The notes under the pieces: generated by a model
Seen by the model: the letters and a program-made list of their open reading frames with translations, nothing else
The model's database searches: none
What the model was told of the DNA's origin: nothing
In this document: positions 18,810 through 27,330 of the stretch, in pieces
Numbering within the stretch: position 1 is the first letter of the stretch
Layout: every line of letters begins with the position of its first letter
NCBI RefSeq assembly: GCF_009663685.2
Contig: NZ_RCOG02000010.1
Span: 29,136-92,396 of the forward strand
Reading direction: 5' to 3'
From: Cupriavidus sp. U2
Lineage (GTDB): Bacteria > Pseudomonadota > Gammaproteobacteria > Burkholderiales > Burkholderiaceae
Length of the DNA: 63,261 bases
Position numbers and translations under genes: made by a program

Positions 18810-19796
18810 CTAGGCGAGCGATGACCGTTGGATGCTCACCTGCCCTTTTTGCACGGCCAAGGCGAAGCGCAGGTTCAGGGGCAACGAGCCATCCCGCCCC
18901 ATGACTACCTGGGCATGCGCATCGATCCGTCCCAAGCTGGTCCCGTCGCGTCTCACGACCGTCAACCCGTGCGACTTGGCGAGAATCGAATTCAAAAGGT
19001 TCTTCGCGCTTTGCGCCTCAGTGGCAGCACGGGTCGTCGCTTCCTTGCCCGAGGCAATCGCAGCGAAGTCCAGAGCCTTCCCCGCAAGCGACCGGATGTA
19101 TGCGTATGCCTCCCGGCCAGAAAGCGTCGACAGGCGTTCGCGGAATGCCGTGACAATGGCCTCTAGTCGCTTGCCATGACGCTTGGCAATGCTCATGAGC
19201 GAGAACACGGCACGCGCAGTCAATCCGAGCTTGAGAAGCCAAGCCAACGAAAGTGGTACCTTGGAAACTGAATCAATTCCCGCCGGCGGCTCGCTTGCGA
19301 ATGAATTCTGTAAAGACTTCTGCTCGTTGGTATGTTCCTTATATTGGCCGTCTTCCATTGTGAGAGACGGTTCCTTGTGGATAACTTTTTGACGCCTGTC
19401 TTCCTTTGATGACCTGCCGACGAGGCCAAGAAGAATCTGTGCCTTCTCTGTGAGTCGAACCGGCGAGACGTGGAACCGCCCCGAGCGCGCAATGCGGATC
19501 TGCTCACGAACGACATAACCGTGGCGCTCCAAATCGGCCAGGCCACGATAGAGGGACGACTCGCTGTTGAGCAGAGACTCGGCGCGCAGCAAATCCCGGC
19601 GCGGCCAGATAGACGAGGAGGGGCGAGTTAAATTGAAGAATCGCAGAATGCCAAAAAGGACCCGGCGGGCGGTAGTCCCAAGGTCCAGGCAATTAAGCGG
19701 ATCGAATACGGCGGCTCGGGCTTCGATGAGCGCGAGGGGTAGGGTAGAAGGGCGAGCAATAGCCTCGCCCGGCGCGTAGCGTTGCGCAATAGTCAT
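18810..19796 (-). CDS. rep: Replication initiator protein of the chromid/megaplasmid
   Basis: About 328 residues from the ATG at 19796, chosen over an upstream TTG because GGAG lies five bases before it. An N-terminal winged-helix-like region includes TTARRVLFGILRFFNL and YRGLADLERHGYVV; the C-terminal part has no named domain that I recognise. Position next to parB and parA on the same strand matches the rep-parB-parA order of Cupriavidus/Ralstonia second replicons. It should bind the origin and start replication. The function is inferred from context and general Rep features. Confidence 0.75.
   Translation of the reverse strand: MTIAQRYAPGEAIARPSTLPLALIEARAAVFDPLNCLDLGTTARRVLFGILRFFNLTRPSSSIWPRRDLLRAESLLNSESSLYRGLADLERHGYVVREQIRIARSGRFHVSPVRLTEKAQILLGLVGRSSKEDRRQKVIHKEPSLTMEDGQYKEHTNEQKSLQNSFASEPPAGIDSVSKVPLSLAWLLKLGLTARAVFSLMSIAKRHGKRLEAIVTAFRERLSTLSGREAYAYIRSLAGKALDFAAIASGKEATTRAATEAQSAKNLLNSILAKSHGLTVVRRDGTSLGRIDAHAQVVMGRDGSLPLNLRFALAVQKGQVSIQRSSLA
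19376..19384 (-). other. Perfect DnaA box (TTATCCACA) inside rep
   Basis: The plus strand reads TGTGGATAA, the complement of the consensus DnaA box. It is within the rep coding region. One perfect 9-mer can occur by chance, but its place in the replication block makes a role plausible. Confidence 0.5.
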
Positions 19797-19887
19797 ACTG
19801 ACTCCGATTTTCCAAGGACGAACGCCCTCCGGAGCTTGACTAGGCAAAATGACTCGCTACACTGAACACTCGTTGCGACTCGTGTTC

Positions 19888-20001
19888 ACGGTTCCCGCCG
19901 TAGATACGTGTAGGTTGAGTTTTGAGCTATCAAACTCCACCAAACCGAGTTTCGGATTCCCGTCCGAAACTCAGCAGAGGCCTGGGTTCCCGCCCAGGCC
20001 T
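19888..20001. repeat. Three hairpins with the same TTCCCG loop in the rep-parB gap
   Basis: Perfect stems of 4 bp (19888-19901), 10 bp (19947-19972) and 9 bp (19978-20001), each closing on an identical TTCCCG loop. The last stem is followed on the plus strand by a T-rich run. The gap also has the hexamer GAGTTT/AAACTC at 19917, 19932, 19947 and 19967. Possible roles are origin structure, Rep control or tandem terminators. Confidence 0.6.
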
Positions 20002-20071
20002 TTGTCTTTGTGGTGAGGGATGTGTCAAAAATGCGATTTACTTCATTCGCTTCGCTCTCTCAATGAGTTGT

Positions 20072-20094
20072 AAAAGGCAGAAGTTCTGCCTTTT
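20072..20094 (-). terminator. Terminator-like palindrome at the end of parB
   Basis: Arms AAAAGGCAGAA and TTCTGCCTTTT are separated by one base and overlap the parB stop codon. On the leftward transcript the stem ends in a run of U residues, as expected of a rho-independent terminator. Confidence 0.65.
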
Positions 20095-21067
20095 AGTTGC
20101 CCGTCTGCGCGTTGGCCTCGATAAACTCCCGCAGCCGCTTTTCCCAGGCTTGGGCGTCTTCGGCCTTCTTGAACTTCAGCGTGACCGTCCCATTACGGGT
20201 GGTCACCGCACACAGTTCACGCGTTCCCACCTTGATCCGATGTGTTTCACCCGCCGCCGGGGCGACAGCTCTTTGCCGCACCCGCGCATGGAGAAGGGCG
20301 ATCGCCTGCTTCTGCGTGATCTTTTCGTCGCTCAGAAGCTTCGTTACGACCTCCGTGACCGCGGCTTCCTGGTCCGGGTGCTCGCCCAAAAACGTTGCCA
20401 TCTCGTAAGCCGCGTTAACCCCCAAGCGGCCACGATCCTCTGCCGCATCCAGCGCCGCGATGGCGGGTTCGGGCAAACGTGCATACGAGAACAGCTTGCT
20501 CAGGTGCCCTGCGGAAATGCCCGCGGCCGCCGCAATATCCTGTTGCGACTGGCCCGTACGATCGAGGTGCTTCCGAAACCCAAGGTACTTTTCGAAGTCG
20601 GGCAGCGACGGCGAGAGCAGGTTCGAATAGAACGCGGCTTCCTCGATCTGCTCGACGTCCGCGAGATCGGCAAACACCGCCGGAATCGCGTCCCGGCCGA
20701 GTTCCTTGAAGACGTAATAGCGGTTGTGACCGGCTACGAGTTCCTTCTTGCCGTCTCCGCGCACGACGAGCGTGATCGGGTGAACCAGCTTGTTATTACG
20801 CAGGTTCTCCCGCAGCTCGGCGTACTGTTCAGGCGTAAGCTTGCGCCGACGCCCGGGGACTTCGGTAATCTCGTCGAGCGCGACTTCGACGGCCTTGCCG
20901 ATGCTCGCCTCGAGCTCGGCAACCCGGCGTTCGGCCGCCGCGACGGCAGACTGCGCGGCCAGCATGCGCCCTGGCGAGGTCTTGGGCTCGTTGGCTTCGG
21001 ATTTAGGCGTATTGGATTTGACTGCGATGTTGGCGGTCTTCGCCAACAACTTGTCGCCGATTCTCAT
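20093..21067 (-). CDS. parB: ParB-family partition protein
   Basis: A 324-residue centromere-binding protein. The ATG at 21067 overlaps the parA stop as ATGA and has GGAAAG upstream, so it is preferred over a GTG 21 bases earlier. The ParB/Srx-like region contains HPITLVVRGDGKKELVAGHNRYYV, where the usual RR of chromosomal ParB is NRYY. The helix-turn-helix follows (QSQQDIAAAAGISAGHLSKL). Together with ParA it segregates this replicon. It is the last gene of the parAB operon and ends in a terminator-like stem. Confidence 0.9.
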   Translation of the reverse strand: MRIGDKLLAKTANIAVKSNTPKSEANEPKTSPGRMLAAQSAVAAAERRVAELEASIGKAVEVALDEITEVPGRRRKLTPEQYAELRENLRNNKLVHPITLVVRGDGKKELVAGHNRYYVFKELGRDAIPAVFADLADVEQIEEAAFYSNLLSPSLPDFEKYLGFRKHLDRTGQSQQDIAAAAGISAGHLSKLFSYARLPEPAIAALDAAEDRGRLGVNAAYEMATFLGEHPDQEAAVTEVVTKLLSDEKITQKQAIALLHARVRQRAVAPAAGETHRIKVGTRELCAVTTRNGTVTLKFKKAEDAQAWEKRLREFIEANAQTGN

Positions 21068-22272
21068 ACTTCTTTCCTTTCTGTCCACGCCCTGACGAAC
21101 TGGTCGTCGATATGCAGGGCGAGCTTGTCCAGCGGATCGCGGAAACGCTGATACGCTTCGACGCTGCCGTCGGGCTTGGAGAGGTCATAGACGGTCGCCA
21201 GTTGTGCCGAGGCGCCCTTGGGGACCGATGACTCGGGAATTTCGATGCTCAGTACACGATTGCCGTAGGCCTTGACCATCCACTCGCGCACGACCCGCGA
21301 GACTGCATCCTGCTTCACCTTGGTGAGCACGATGTTGATGAAGTCATAACGTTTGGATTCCAGTACGCCAGGCAGCTTCTTCGCGATATCCGAGAACAGG
21401 TGCCAGAACTGCGTCGAGCTGGCAAAGTCCAGTCCGTCAGGCGGGCAGGGCATCAGAATGCCATCCGAGGCAATCAGCGCATTGATCGTGATGTAGCTCA
21501 GTGCAGGCGGCGTGTCGATGACAATCACGTCGTACTGCTCGGACAGCGGCACCAGAGCCTTGCGCAGGATGTCCCAGAACTCGAACCCCGACTCGGACAG
21601 CACCTTCGACGGAATCTCGAATTCCGCATCGAACAGTGCCGACGAGGCCGGGATCAGATCCAGGTTGTGCCAATAGGTCGTCTGGACGGCATAGTCCAGC
21701 GTCGTCTGGTCGCCATAGATCAGCGGCAGCAGCGTCTGCTCTTCGGCAATCTCGGCATCCGGTGCCCAGCCGCAAAGCTGGGTCGTCGTGCCCTGCGGAT
21801 CGCAGTCGACGATCAGGACCCGTCTGCCGAGCAGCGTCAAGGCTTGCGCCAGGCAGACCGCGGTCGTGGTCTTGGCGACACCGCCCTTGAAGTTGCCGAC
21901 CGTGACGATCCGCCCGCGCTGGCCTTCGGGCCGCTTCATTCTGCCGTTCGCGTGCCGTACCCACGTAATGGCATCTTCCAGGCTGAAGACCTTCGCCCGT
22001 CCGTTGCCCTGTGAGGTACCCGTCGGCAAACCACCTTTGGTAGCAAGATAATGGAAGCGCGCCTTGTCGACCCCGCAAAGCGTGGCGATCTGGCTGCTCG
22101 TGAACGAGGGCGGAATCTTACGGGGATAAGGTTCCAGCATGGCATCCCGAATTTGCCCAAAGACGTCGTTAGCCTGCGCCGCAACGGCCGCAAGCCCGTC
22201 GATGGACAGGCCGTGGTCGTCTAAAAAGTCTGGGCGCGGGAGTTCTGCCTTGAGTAAGCTCGTGCGTGCCAT
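21064..22272 (-). CDS. parA: ParA-family partition ATPase with N-terminal DNA-binding region
   Basis: A 402-residue Walker-type ATPase of the large, plasmid-type ParA class. The deviant Walker A motif is KGGVAKTTT in VGNFKGGVAKTTTAV. Further motifs are VLIVDCDPQGTTT and VIVIDTPPALS. The first 120 residues contain a helix-turn-helix-like stretch (SSQIATLCGVDKARFHYL), typical of ParA proteins that repress their own operon. A consensus-like promoter with palindromes lies about 90 bp upstream, consistent with autoregulation. parB overlaps its 3' end by 4 bp. Confidence 0.93.
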   Translation of the reverse strand: MARTSLLKAELPRPDFLDDHGLSIDGLAAVAAQANDVFGQIRDAMLEPYPRKIPPSFTSSQIATLCGVDKARFHYLATKGGLPTGTSQGNGRAKVFSLEDAITWVRHANGRMKRPEGQRGRIVTVGNFKGGVAKTTTAVCLAQALTLLGRRVLIVDCDPQGTTTQLCGWAPDAEIAEEQTLLPLIYGDQTTLDYAVQTTYWHNLDLIPASSALFDAEFEIPSKVLSESGFEFWDILRKALVPLSEQYDVIVIDTPPALSYITINALIASDGILMPCPPDGLDFASSTQFWHLFSDIAKKLPGVLESKRYDFINIVLTKVKQDAVSRVVREWMVKAYGNRVLSIEIPESSVPKGASAQLATVYDLSKPDGSVEAYQRFRDPLDKLALHIDDQFVRAWTERKEV

Positions 22273-22365
22273 AACAGTCGTAAATCCGTTGGAAAGGCCC
22301 GGAAGCGCCTGAACGGCGCTGAACCCAAAACTTAGACGCTTTCCGTCAATTAAATGGTTGGCCGT

Positions 22366-22394
22366 AGAATAGCGACCGTATACGTAAACCGCAA
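22366..22394 (-). promoter_or_regulatory. Probable sigma-70 promoter of parAB
   Basis: On the minus strand TTGCGG (22394-22389) and TATTCT (22371-22366) are separated by exactly 17 bp. The transcript would start about 90 bp before the parA ATG. Confidence 0.6.
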
Positions 22395-22424
22395 GAAGTT
22401 TACGTCACACCGATGCGTATACGC
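22377..22424. promoter_or_regulatory. Palindrome cluster over the parA promoter
   Basis: CGTATACG occurs at 22377-22384 and again at 22416-22423 (extended to GCGTATACGC at 22415-22424). Between them ACGTAAAC (22382-22389) and GTTTACGT (22398-22405) form an inverted repeat around 8 bp. The first palindrome sits in the promoter spacer. This could be the ParA operator, a parS-like site, or both. Confidence 0.55.
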
Positions 22425-22794
22425 GTCATTTTCTTGTCCGCCGCGATGGATGCAGATGTCGCGTGTGGGGGCTGCAAGCGCGAATTGCATTTTGCAGAAG
22501 CAGCGACCCGCTGGATCGGTCGCCGCCGGCCTGTCGGGCTCCGACACCACGGACCTGGATCGCGTCGAATACAAAACCTGTAGCGAACGGAGAGTGATTG
22601 CTCACATATCGCGCGGAAGAGGGCGGCCGACCGTTCGTCGACGCCAAAACCGGCCACTACCTGTGGTCGGCAGCGTGTCTACCTGGAATGGGTTTCGCGA
22701 TCTCGTTAATCGCGCGCCGCGCCGCCTGGCGAGGGCGACTGCACCCGCGCACGACGCTGCAAGGTCGGTGGGTGCGTTGCGCCCGCCAGATCGC
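22425..22794. other. Intergenic region upstream of parA
   Basis: About 370 bp between the palindrome cluster and the phosphodiesterase stop. No gene, RNA or clear repeat was found. Confidence 0.4.
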
Positions 22795-23601
22795 TCAAGC
22801 AAACGGGAAGGGCCCCTCGAACTGGCCCACGTAGCTGAGGTGAGTGACACCCTCGCCCGTATCCGGCGCCCAACGGTGCAGCAGGAAGGCGGCGGGTTCC
22901 AAATAAGAGGCCGGCAGGGCGTCGTCATGGACACGCAGGGCAATCTGCGTTGTGGTGCTCGGACACGTTGACACCGGCACTGCACCGATGCGCGTCTGCA
23001 TCGTACGGTGAACATGTCCCGCGATAATGCGGTCGATATTGTCGTGTCGAGAGATCAGGTCGCGGAAGGGAGCGAGATCGCGCAATCCGTACTTGTCGAG
23101 ATAGGGGATGCCGGTGCTGAACGGCGGATGATGCATGGCAATGACACACCGTCGGCCGTTGTTCGAACCAAGTTCGTGACCGAGCCACGCCAGCGTCGAA
23201 CGATCCAGCTCGCCATGGTGGAATCCTGGAACGGTGGTGTCGACGGCAAGGAAGCGAATGGCGCCGATGTCAAAGGCGAAGTTGAGAGGGCCGTCTTCTG
23301 ATGCCGATGGCCAAGGCTGGTCGGGAAAAGCCTCACGCAAATGTCGTCGGTCGTCGTGGTTGCCTGGCATCAGCAAGTATCGAGGTTCCAGCCCGCCAAG
23401 AATGGCTTTCAGCATGGCATAGGCCTCAGGCGAGCCGTCGTCGGTCAGGTCGCCGGTAATCAGGACGGCATCCGGGGCAGGGCGCAGGCGATTGACGGCT
23501 TCTACGGCCGACACCAGCATTGCATTGGAATCCACGAGGTTTTGATACAGCAAGCCTTTGGGTCGCACATGGACATCCGAGAGTTGCGCAACGACGGTCA
23601 T
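22795..23601 (-). CDS. GpdQ/CpdA-like metallophosphodiesterase
   Basis: A 268-residue calcineurin-like enzyme of the class III cyclic-nucleotide / glycerophosphodiester phosphodiesterase group. Metal ligands are visible in order: DVH (near residue 9), GDLTDDGS, GNHDDR, HHPPF and GHVHR. Its general layout is close to GpdQ. Either cyclic AMP or glycerophosphodiesters could be the substrate. The start ATG at 23601 has GAGGGA upstream. It is a single gene next to parA with no operon partner. Confidence 0.87.
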   Translation of the reverse strand: MTVVAQLSDVHVRPKGLLYQNLVDSNAMLVSAVEAVNRLRPAPDAVLITGDLTDDGSPEAYAMLKAILGGLEPRYLLMPGNHDDRRHLREAFPDQPWPSASEDGPLNFAFDIGAIRFLAVDTTVPGFHHGELDRSTLAWLGHELGSNNGRRCVIAMHHPPFSTGIPYLDKYGLRDLAPFRDLISRHDNIDRIIAGHVHRTMQTRIGAVPVSTCPSTTTQIALRVHDDALPASYLEPAAFLLHRWAPDTGEGVTHLSYVGQFEGPFPFA

Positions 23602-23765
23602 GAGATTTCCCTCTTGTTGTTGCCTCCGTCCGAGATGAAGCCGACGGCTTTCATTGCCTCCAGAGCCGCCGTAGCGACGCTTACCGTGCCCGCATGGTGA
23701 TCCTGGCCGGCGCCCACCTGCGTTGGGTATTACTGGTCAGCTGGCTGAGTCGGTCCGGTACGTTG

Positions 23766-24857
23766 TCAGAAGCCGCCTCGGTCATCGTACTCCATAGTGA
23801 GTTCGACCAGCTTGCGCGTCGCGTGACCATAGCGTTGCGCGATGTCGATCAACGTGCTGTGCAGTTGCCTGGCCGGCAATGTGTCGGGTTCCAAACGTAC
23901 CCGATAGGCGTTACCGTGGGCAGCGGGCGATGCCGGCTCAAGCGTCAAGCCGCTGCGCATCCGTACGAGACCTGATGCTACGGCGACGGCCGTGGATCTG
24001 TAGGTCCGCGACCAGGCGTCCGCGGCCAGGGCGAGCTGAATGTCATCGATGCCATCCATCACGGGAATCGCCATGGTTTCGTGTCGCCAGAACGTGAGGG
24101 TATTGGTGACGAGCGTCCGGAGGCTGCGCGCATCGATGCGGAATGGGGCGGCATCATGGGTGGTCCCCCAATCGCTCACGCCAATCGAAGCGGCCACCGA
24201 TCTCGCCTGCGCCCGGCCGGCGATGGCTTGGACAATGGCCACACTGATCGGCACGGATGCGCTGACGCCTGTTGTCGAGATGATGCCGCGGTCGGCAACG
24301 TAGCGGCGATTGGGCACGTGGGAGGCACCCGGATGTCTGCCAAGCAGTGTGGCCCTGTCATACCAGTGCCCGGCGAACCGACGATGATCGAGAAGTCCCG
24401 CGTTGCCCACCACCCGCGCGCCTGAGCATATCGCTACGATTACCGCACCTTTTGCAGCCTGGGCGCGAATCCAGCCGATGATGACGGGGTCATCGTCGGC
24501 ATGCATCGCCGGCACGATGACGTAGTCCGCGCCCTTTGGATATCGGCTGTCAAAAGACGCCACGTCATTGGGCAGGTGGACGGCGAGGGCGGGCATCAGA
24601 TTTACGCGTCCCGGTTTTGACGCCACGGCCTCTACGGTGGCAACGTTTGCCCGGCGCAATACGGCGTAGGGCACCAGAAAATCAGTGGTTTCCGTACCTT
24701 CGTTAAGCGCAAGCACGGCAATGACGGGCTGTTTCTGGCGTGGGGAAGGGATCGGCATGTCCCCGGCGGAGATAGAATCCCCGCCGTGGGCTGACCCGCT
24801 GGCCATCTGCAGACTGGCCATCACAACGATCCAGACGAACCTGAACGGGAATGCCAC
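23766..24857 (-). CDS. Exported DJ-1/PfpI-domain protein
   Basis: About 363 residues if read from the GTG at 24857, which gives a signal-like N-terminus (FPFRFVWIVVMASLQMASGSA). A DJ-1/PfpI-type glutamine amidotransferase fold follows, with the nucleophile-elbow cysteine in VAICSGARVVGNAGLLD. The C-terminal part continues in GlxA-like style but no AraC helix-turn-helix is evident. It is divergent from a GlxA-type regulator; the starts are 49 bp apart, so the two probably share a control region. Function unknown. An upstream in-frame start would add about 60 residues overlapping the neighbour and is less likely. Confidence 0.7.
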   Translation of the reverse strand: MAFPFRFVWIVVMASLQMASGSAHGGDSISAGDMPIPSPRQKQPVIAVLALNEGTETTDFLVPYAVLRRANVATVEAVASKPGRVNLMPALAVHLPNDVASFDSRYPKGADYVIVPAMHADDDPVIIGWIRAQAAKGAVIVAICSGARVVGNAGLLDHRRFAGHWYDRATLLGRHPGASHVPNRRYVADRGIISTTGVSASVPISVAIVQAIAGRAQARSVAASIGVSDWGTTHDAAPFRIDARSLRTLVTNTLTFWRHETMAIPVMDGIDDIQLALAADAWSRTYRSTAVAVASGLVRMRSGLTLEPASPAAHGNAYRVRLEPDTLPARQLHSTLIDIAQRYGHATRKLVELTMEYDDRGGF

Positions 24858-24906
24858 GCTATTTTCTCGAAATCCTGAACATGCCCGCAGGGTACGGAGC
24901 ACGCTG

Positions 24907-25929
24907 ATGGCGAGCAAGGACAACATTGCCGCACTTTCTGCCAGCGTTGGCACCGGCGCGGTGTCGACCCGCCACGTTGTTGTGGTGGCATTCGACGGGG
25001 TCGAAGCCATCGACGTGGCCGGGCCGGCCAGTGCACTGAGCAAGGCAGCCGAGTACGTTCCGGGTGCTTATCGACTGACGATTGCCTCGCCGAGCGGCGG
25101 GGATGTCAGAACCAACGCTGGCCTGACCATTGCCGCGACCGAAGCCCTGAGCGCAGTAGCGGCGCCCATCGACACCCTTATCGTGGCAGGCGGCGATGAG
25201 CCTGCCTTGCGTGCTGCCATTGTCGAGCAAGGGGTTGGCGAATGGGTGGCGCACATGGCCCCCGAGGTCCGACGCGTGGCCAGTGTGTGTACCGGTGCGT
25301 TTGCGCTGGCCGCAGCCGGCCTTCTCGACGGCAGGCAATGCACGACGCACAGGAATGCGTGCGCGATGCTGCAATCGATGTTTCCCAAGGCCCACGTACT
25401 GAACGACCCCATCTATGTGTGTGACGATGGTCTCTGGACTTCCGCTGGCGTTACCACGGGACTCGACATGACCCTCGCGATGATTGAGGCCGATCTGGGT
25501 CAGCCCGTGGCGATAGAGATCGCACGCAATCTGGCCGTCTACATGCTGCGCGGCAGCACCGAATCGCAGGACAGTCGCACGTTGGCGGCACAGGCCGGCG
25601 CAACGCCGCGCGTGCGAGGGTTGGTGACCTGGGTCATGAACAATCTGGCAGGCGATCTTTCGGTCGAAGCGATGGCGCGTAGGGTCCTCATGAGCCCGCG
25701 CAATCTGGCCAGGGCATTTGTGGCCGCGACCGGCAGCACGCCTGCAGCCTTTGTCATGCGGGCGCGATTGGACCGGGCCACGACGTTACTTCTGCAAACG
25801 GATTGGCCGCAGGAAAAGATCGCCTCGGCGAGTGGCTTCCGGTCAGTGGACGCCTTTCAGCGCAGCTTCGGTCGAGAGAAGGGCTGCACTCCTGACTCGT
25901 ACCGCTCGAATGGCGGAAAGTCGGTTTGA
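24907..25929 (+). CDS. GlxA-family regulator (DJ-1/PfpI domain plus AraC helix-turn-helix)
   Basis: A 340-residue regulator from the ATG at 24907, with GGAG seven bases upstream. The N-terminal half is a DJ-1/PfpI domain with the elbow cysteine in VASVCTGAFALAAAGLLDGR. The C-terminal 100 residues are an AraC-type double helix-turn-helix (LSVEAMARRVLMSPRNLARAF and EKIASASGFRSVDAFQRSFGR). It probably controls the divergent exported DJ-1 protein. The gene ends exactly where a truncated transporter begins, so a deletion breakpoint lies just past its stop. Confidence 0.88.
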   Translation: MASKDNIAALSASVGTGAVSTRHVVVVAFDGVEAIDVAGPASALSKAAEYVPGAYRLTIASPSGGDVRTNAGLTIAATEALSAVAAPIDTLIVAGGDEPALRAAIVEQGVGEWVAHMAPEVRRVASVCTGAFALAAAGLLDGRQCTTHRNACAMLQSMFPKAHVLNDPIYVCDDGLWTSAGVTTGLDMTLAMIEADLGQPVAIEIARNLAVYMLRGSTESQDSRTLAAQAGATPRVRGLVTWVMNNLAGDLSVEAMARRVLMSPRNLARAFVAATGSTPAAFVMRARLDRATTLLLQTDWPQEKIASASGFRSVDAFQRSFGREKGCTPDSYRSNGGKSV

Positions 25930-26806
25930 ATGCATGAGGTCTCCCCCGGTAGCCCTCTCCATGGCAGAGAGCTCCCGCTGGGCGAGGCTGGTTGCGTCCG
26001 GCGTCTCGCGGATTCGCGGCTGCGCAATCCACAGCATGGCGACGGGAATAATGGCCAGGCACAGCAAGCCCGGGACAGAGGCCGCCACCGCCCATTCGAG
26101 CCAATTGATGGAAACACCCTGATCGGCTGCAAGCTTGACGGCGAGCGGGTTACCCGCCATGGCCGTGATGAACATGCCCGCTGTAATGATGTTGGCATGA
26201 AAGGCACATAGGATCAGATAGGTGCCGACCTTGCCGCGGGATTCGGGATCATTCGCATGGCTGCCGAGGATTTCCGAAATGGCCCGGGTGATCGGCAACA
26301 TCACGCCGCCTGCGCGGGCGGTGATGCTCGGCACCGCCGGCGAGATAATCAACTCGGTTAGCGCAAGACCATAACCGAGTCCCAGTGTCCGCTTGCCCAG
26401 TAGACGCATGAACATCAGCGCGATGCGGCGGCCAAGTCCGGTCTTGATCACGCCCCGCGAGATGAAAAAGGCGAGCATCACCAGCCAGACCAGATCTGTG
26501 CCCGTCGATTTGGTAACGTCGGCAAAGGCGAGTACGCCGACGAGCACGCCCACCGTGGACCCGATTAGGGCCACCGCCGACATCGGCAAGGGCGCAGTCG
26601 TGATACCGGCGATGGTTGCCACGAACACGGCGAACATGTGCCAGGCTTTGGGCTGGAGCCCATTCGGTGACGGCAGGTACCACAGGACGATGCCAAGTCC
26701 AACCGGCACAAGCAAACGCCAAGCCTTGCCCAAATGTCCCGCCGGCGGCGATGCCTTGCTGGTCGGCGAACTTCCGGCCGGGGAGTCCTTGGGGGGAGAT
26801 GGCCAT
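25930..26806 (-). pseudogene. Truncated and frameshifted DASS-family anion:sodium symporter
   Basis: The reading frame contains the N-terminal half of a divalent anion:Na+ symporter (several hydrophobic helices, KSTGTDLVWLVMLAFFISRG, ELIISPAVPSITARAGGV). The family is about 480 residues; here homology stops after about 290, at the end of the GlxA gene. The natural start seems to be the ATG at 26806, which has a perfect AGGAGG upstream, but it lies in another frame from the body. Removing one base from the C6 run (plus strand G6, 26791-26796) joins them into a plausible N-terminus. So the gene has a 3' deletion and a +1 frameshift. Confidence 0.75.
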
Positions 26807-26861
26807 GATGAACCTCCTGGTTGGCTGCTGATGCGGCCGGTCCGGTGCACTGAAAAAAGGG

Positions 26862-27045
26862 CTACCGGCCCTGGAGCACACTGTGAGTCGTCTCTTTGAC
26901 GATGCGTGCACTGCGTTGCAGGGCCGCACGTTCGTCGGGGCCGAGTTCCGGATATGCCAGCAACCCTGCGCCGCTGCCGTTGACCACGGTCGGTAAGGAC
27001 ACCCTCCGGTCGATGTCAGAAAGCCACGCCAACCGATAAGTGGCG
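26862..27045 (-). pseudogene. C-terminal remnant of a malate/lactate dehydrogenase-like gene
   Basis: The leftward frame ends in a sequence resembling the end of LDH/MDH-type dehydrogenases: VSLPTVVNGSGAGLLAYPEL, then DERAALQRSARIVKETTHSVL. The upstream 250 residues of the enzyme are absent. It is 55 bp upstream of the transporter start, as expected for a former operon of dehydrogenase and dicarboxylate carrier. The remnant's left limit is estimated. Confidence 0.5.
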
Positions 27046-27267
27046 CGGGCATTCCCGTCGCGTCTACGGCTCCATGTCGACGCCAGGCAGCGTACGACGC
27101 GACATCTGCGTCTAATTTGGTGGACTATGCCGCTTTCGCCATTGGACCTTGGGCTAATCCCGTCGAAAGTACTCACTGTTTGCTTTTCGGGCCTCAATAA
27201 TGAGACTCAGGGCGGCCCGGAAAGGGCGTATCCGGGATATGACCTGACCGAAATTGCGGACGGGTTC

Positions 27268-27292
27268 TCCAGAGCGATTCGTACGCTCTGGA
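27268..27292. promoter_or_regulatory. 9-bp inverted repeat upstream of the glutaminase
   Basis: TCCAGAGCG and CGCTCTGGA flank 7 bp, about 40 bp before the glutaminase start. It may be an operator or an upstream hairpin. Confidence 0.35.
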
Positions 27293-27330
27293 TCGGCCTG
27301 TTGGGTTGAACTGGAAGGAGGAAAGCAAAG

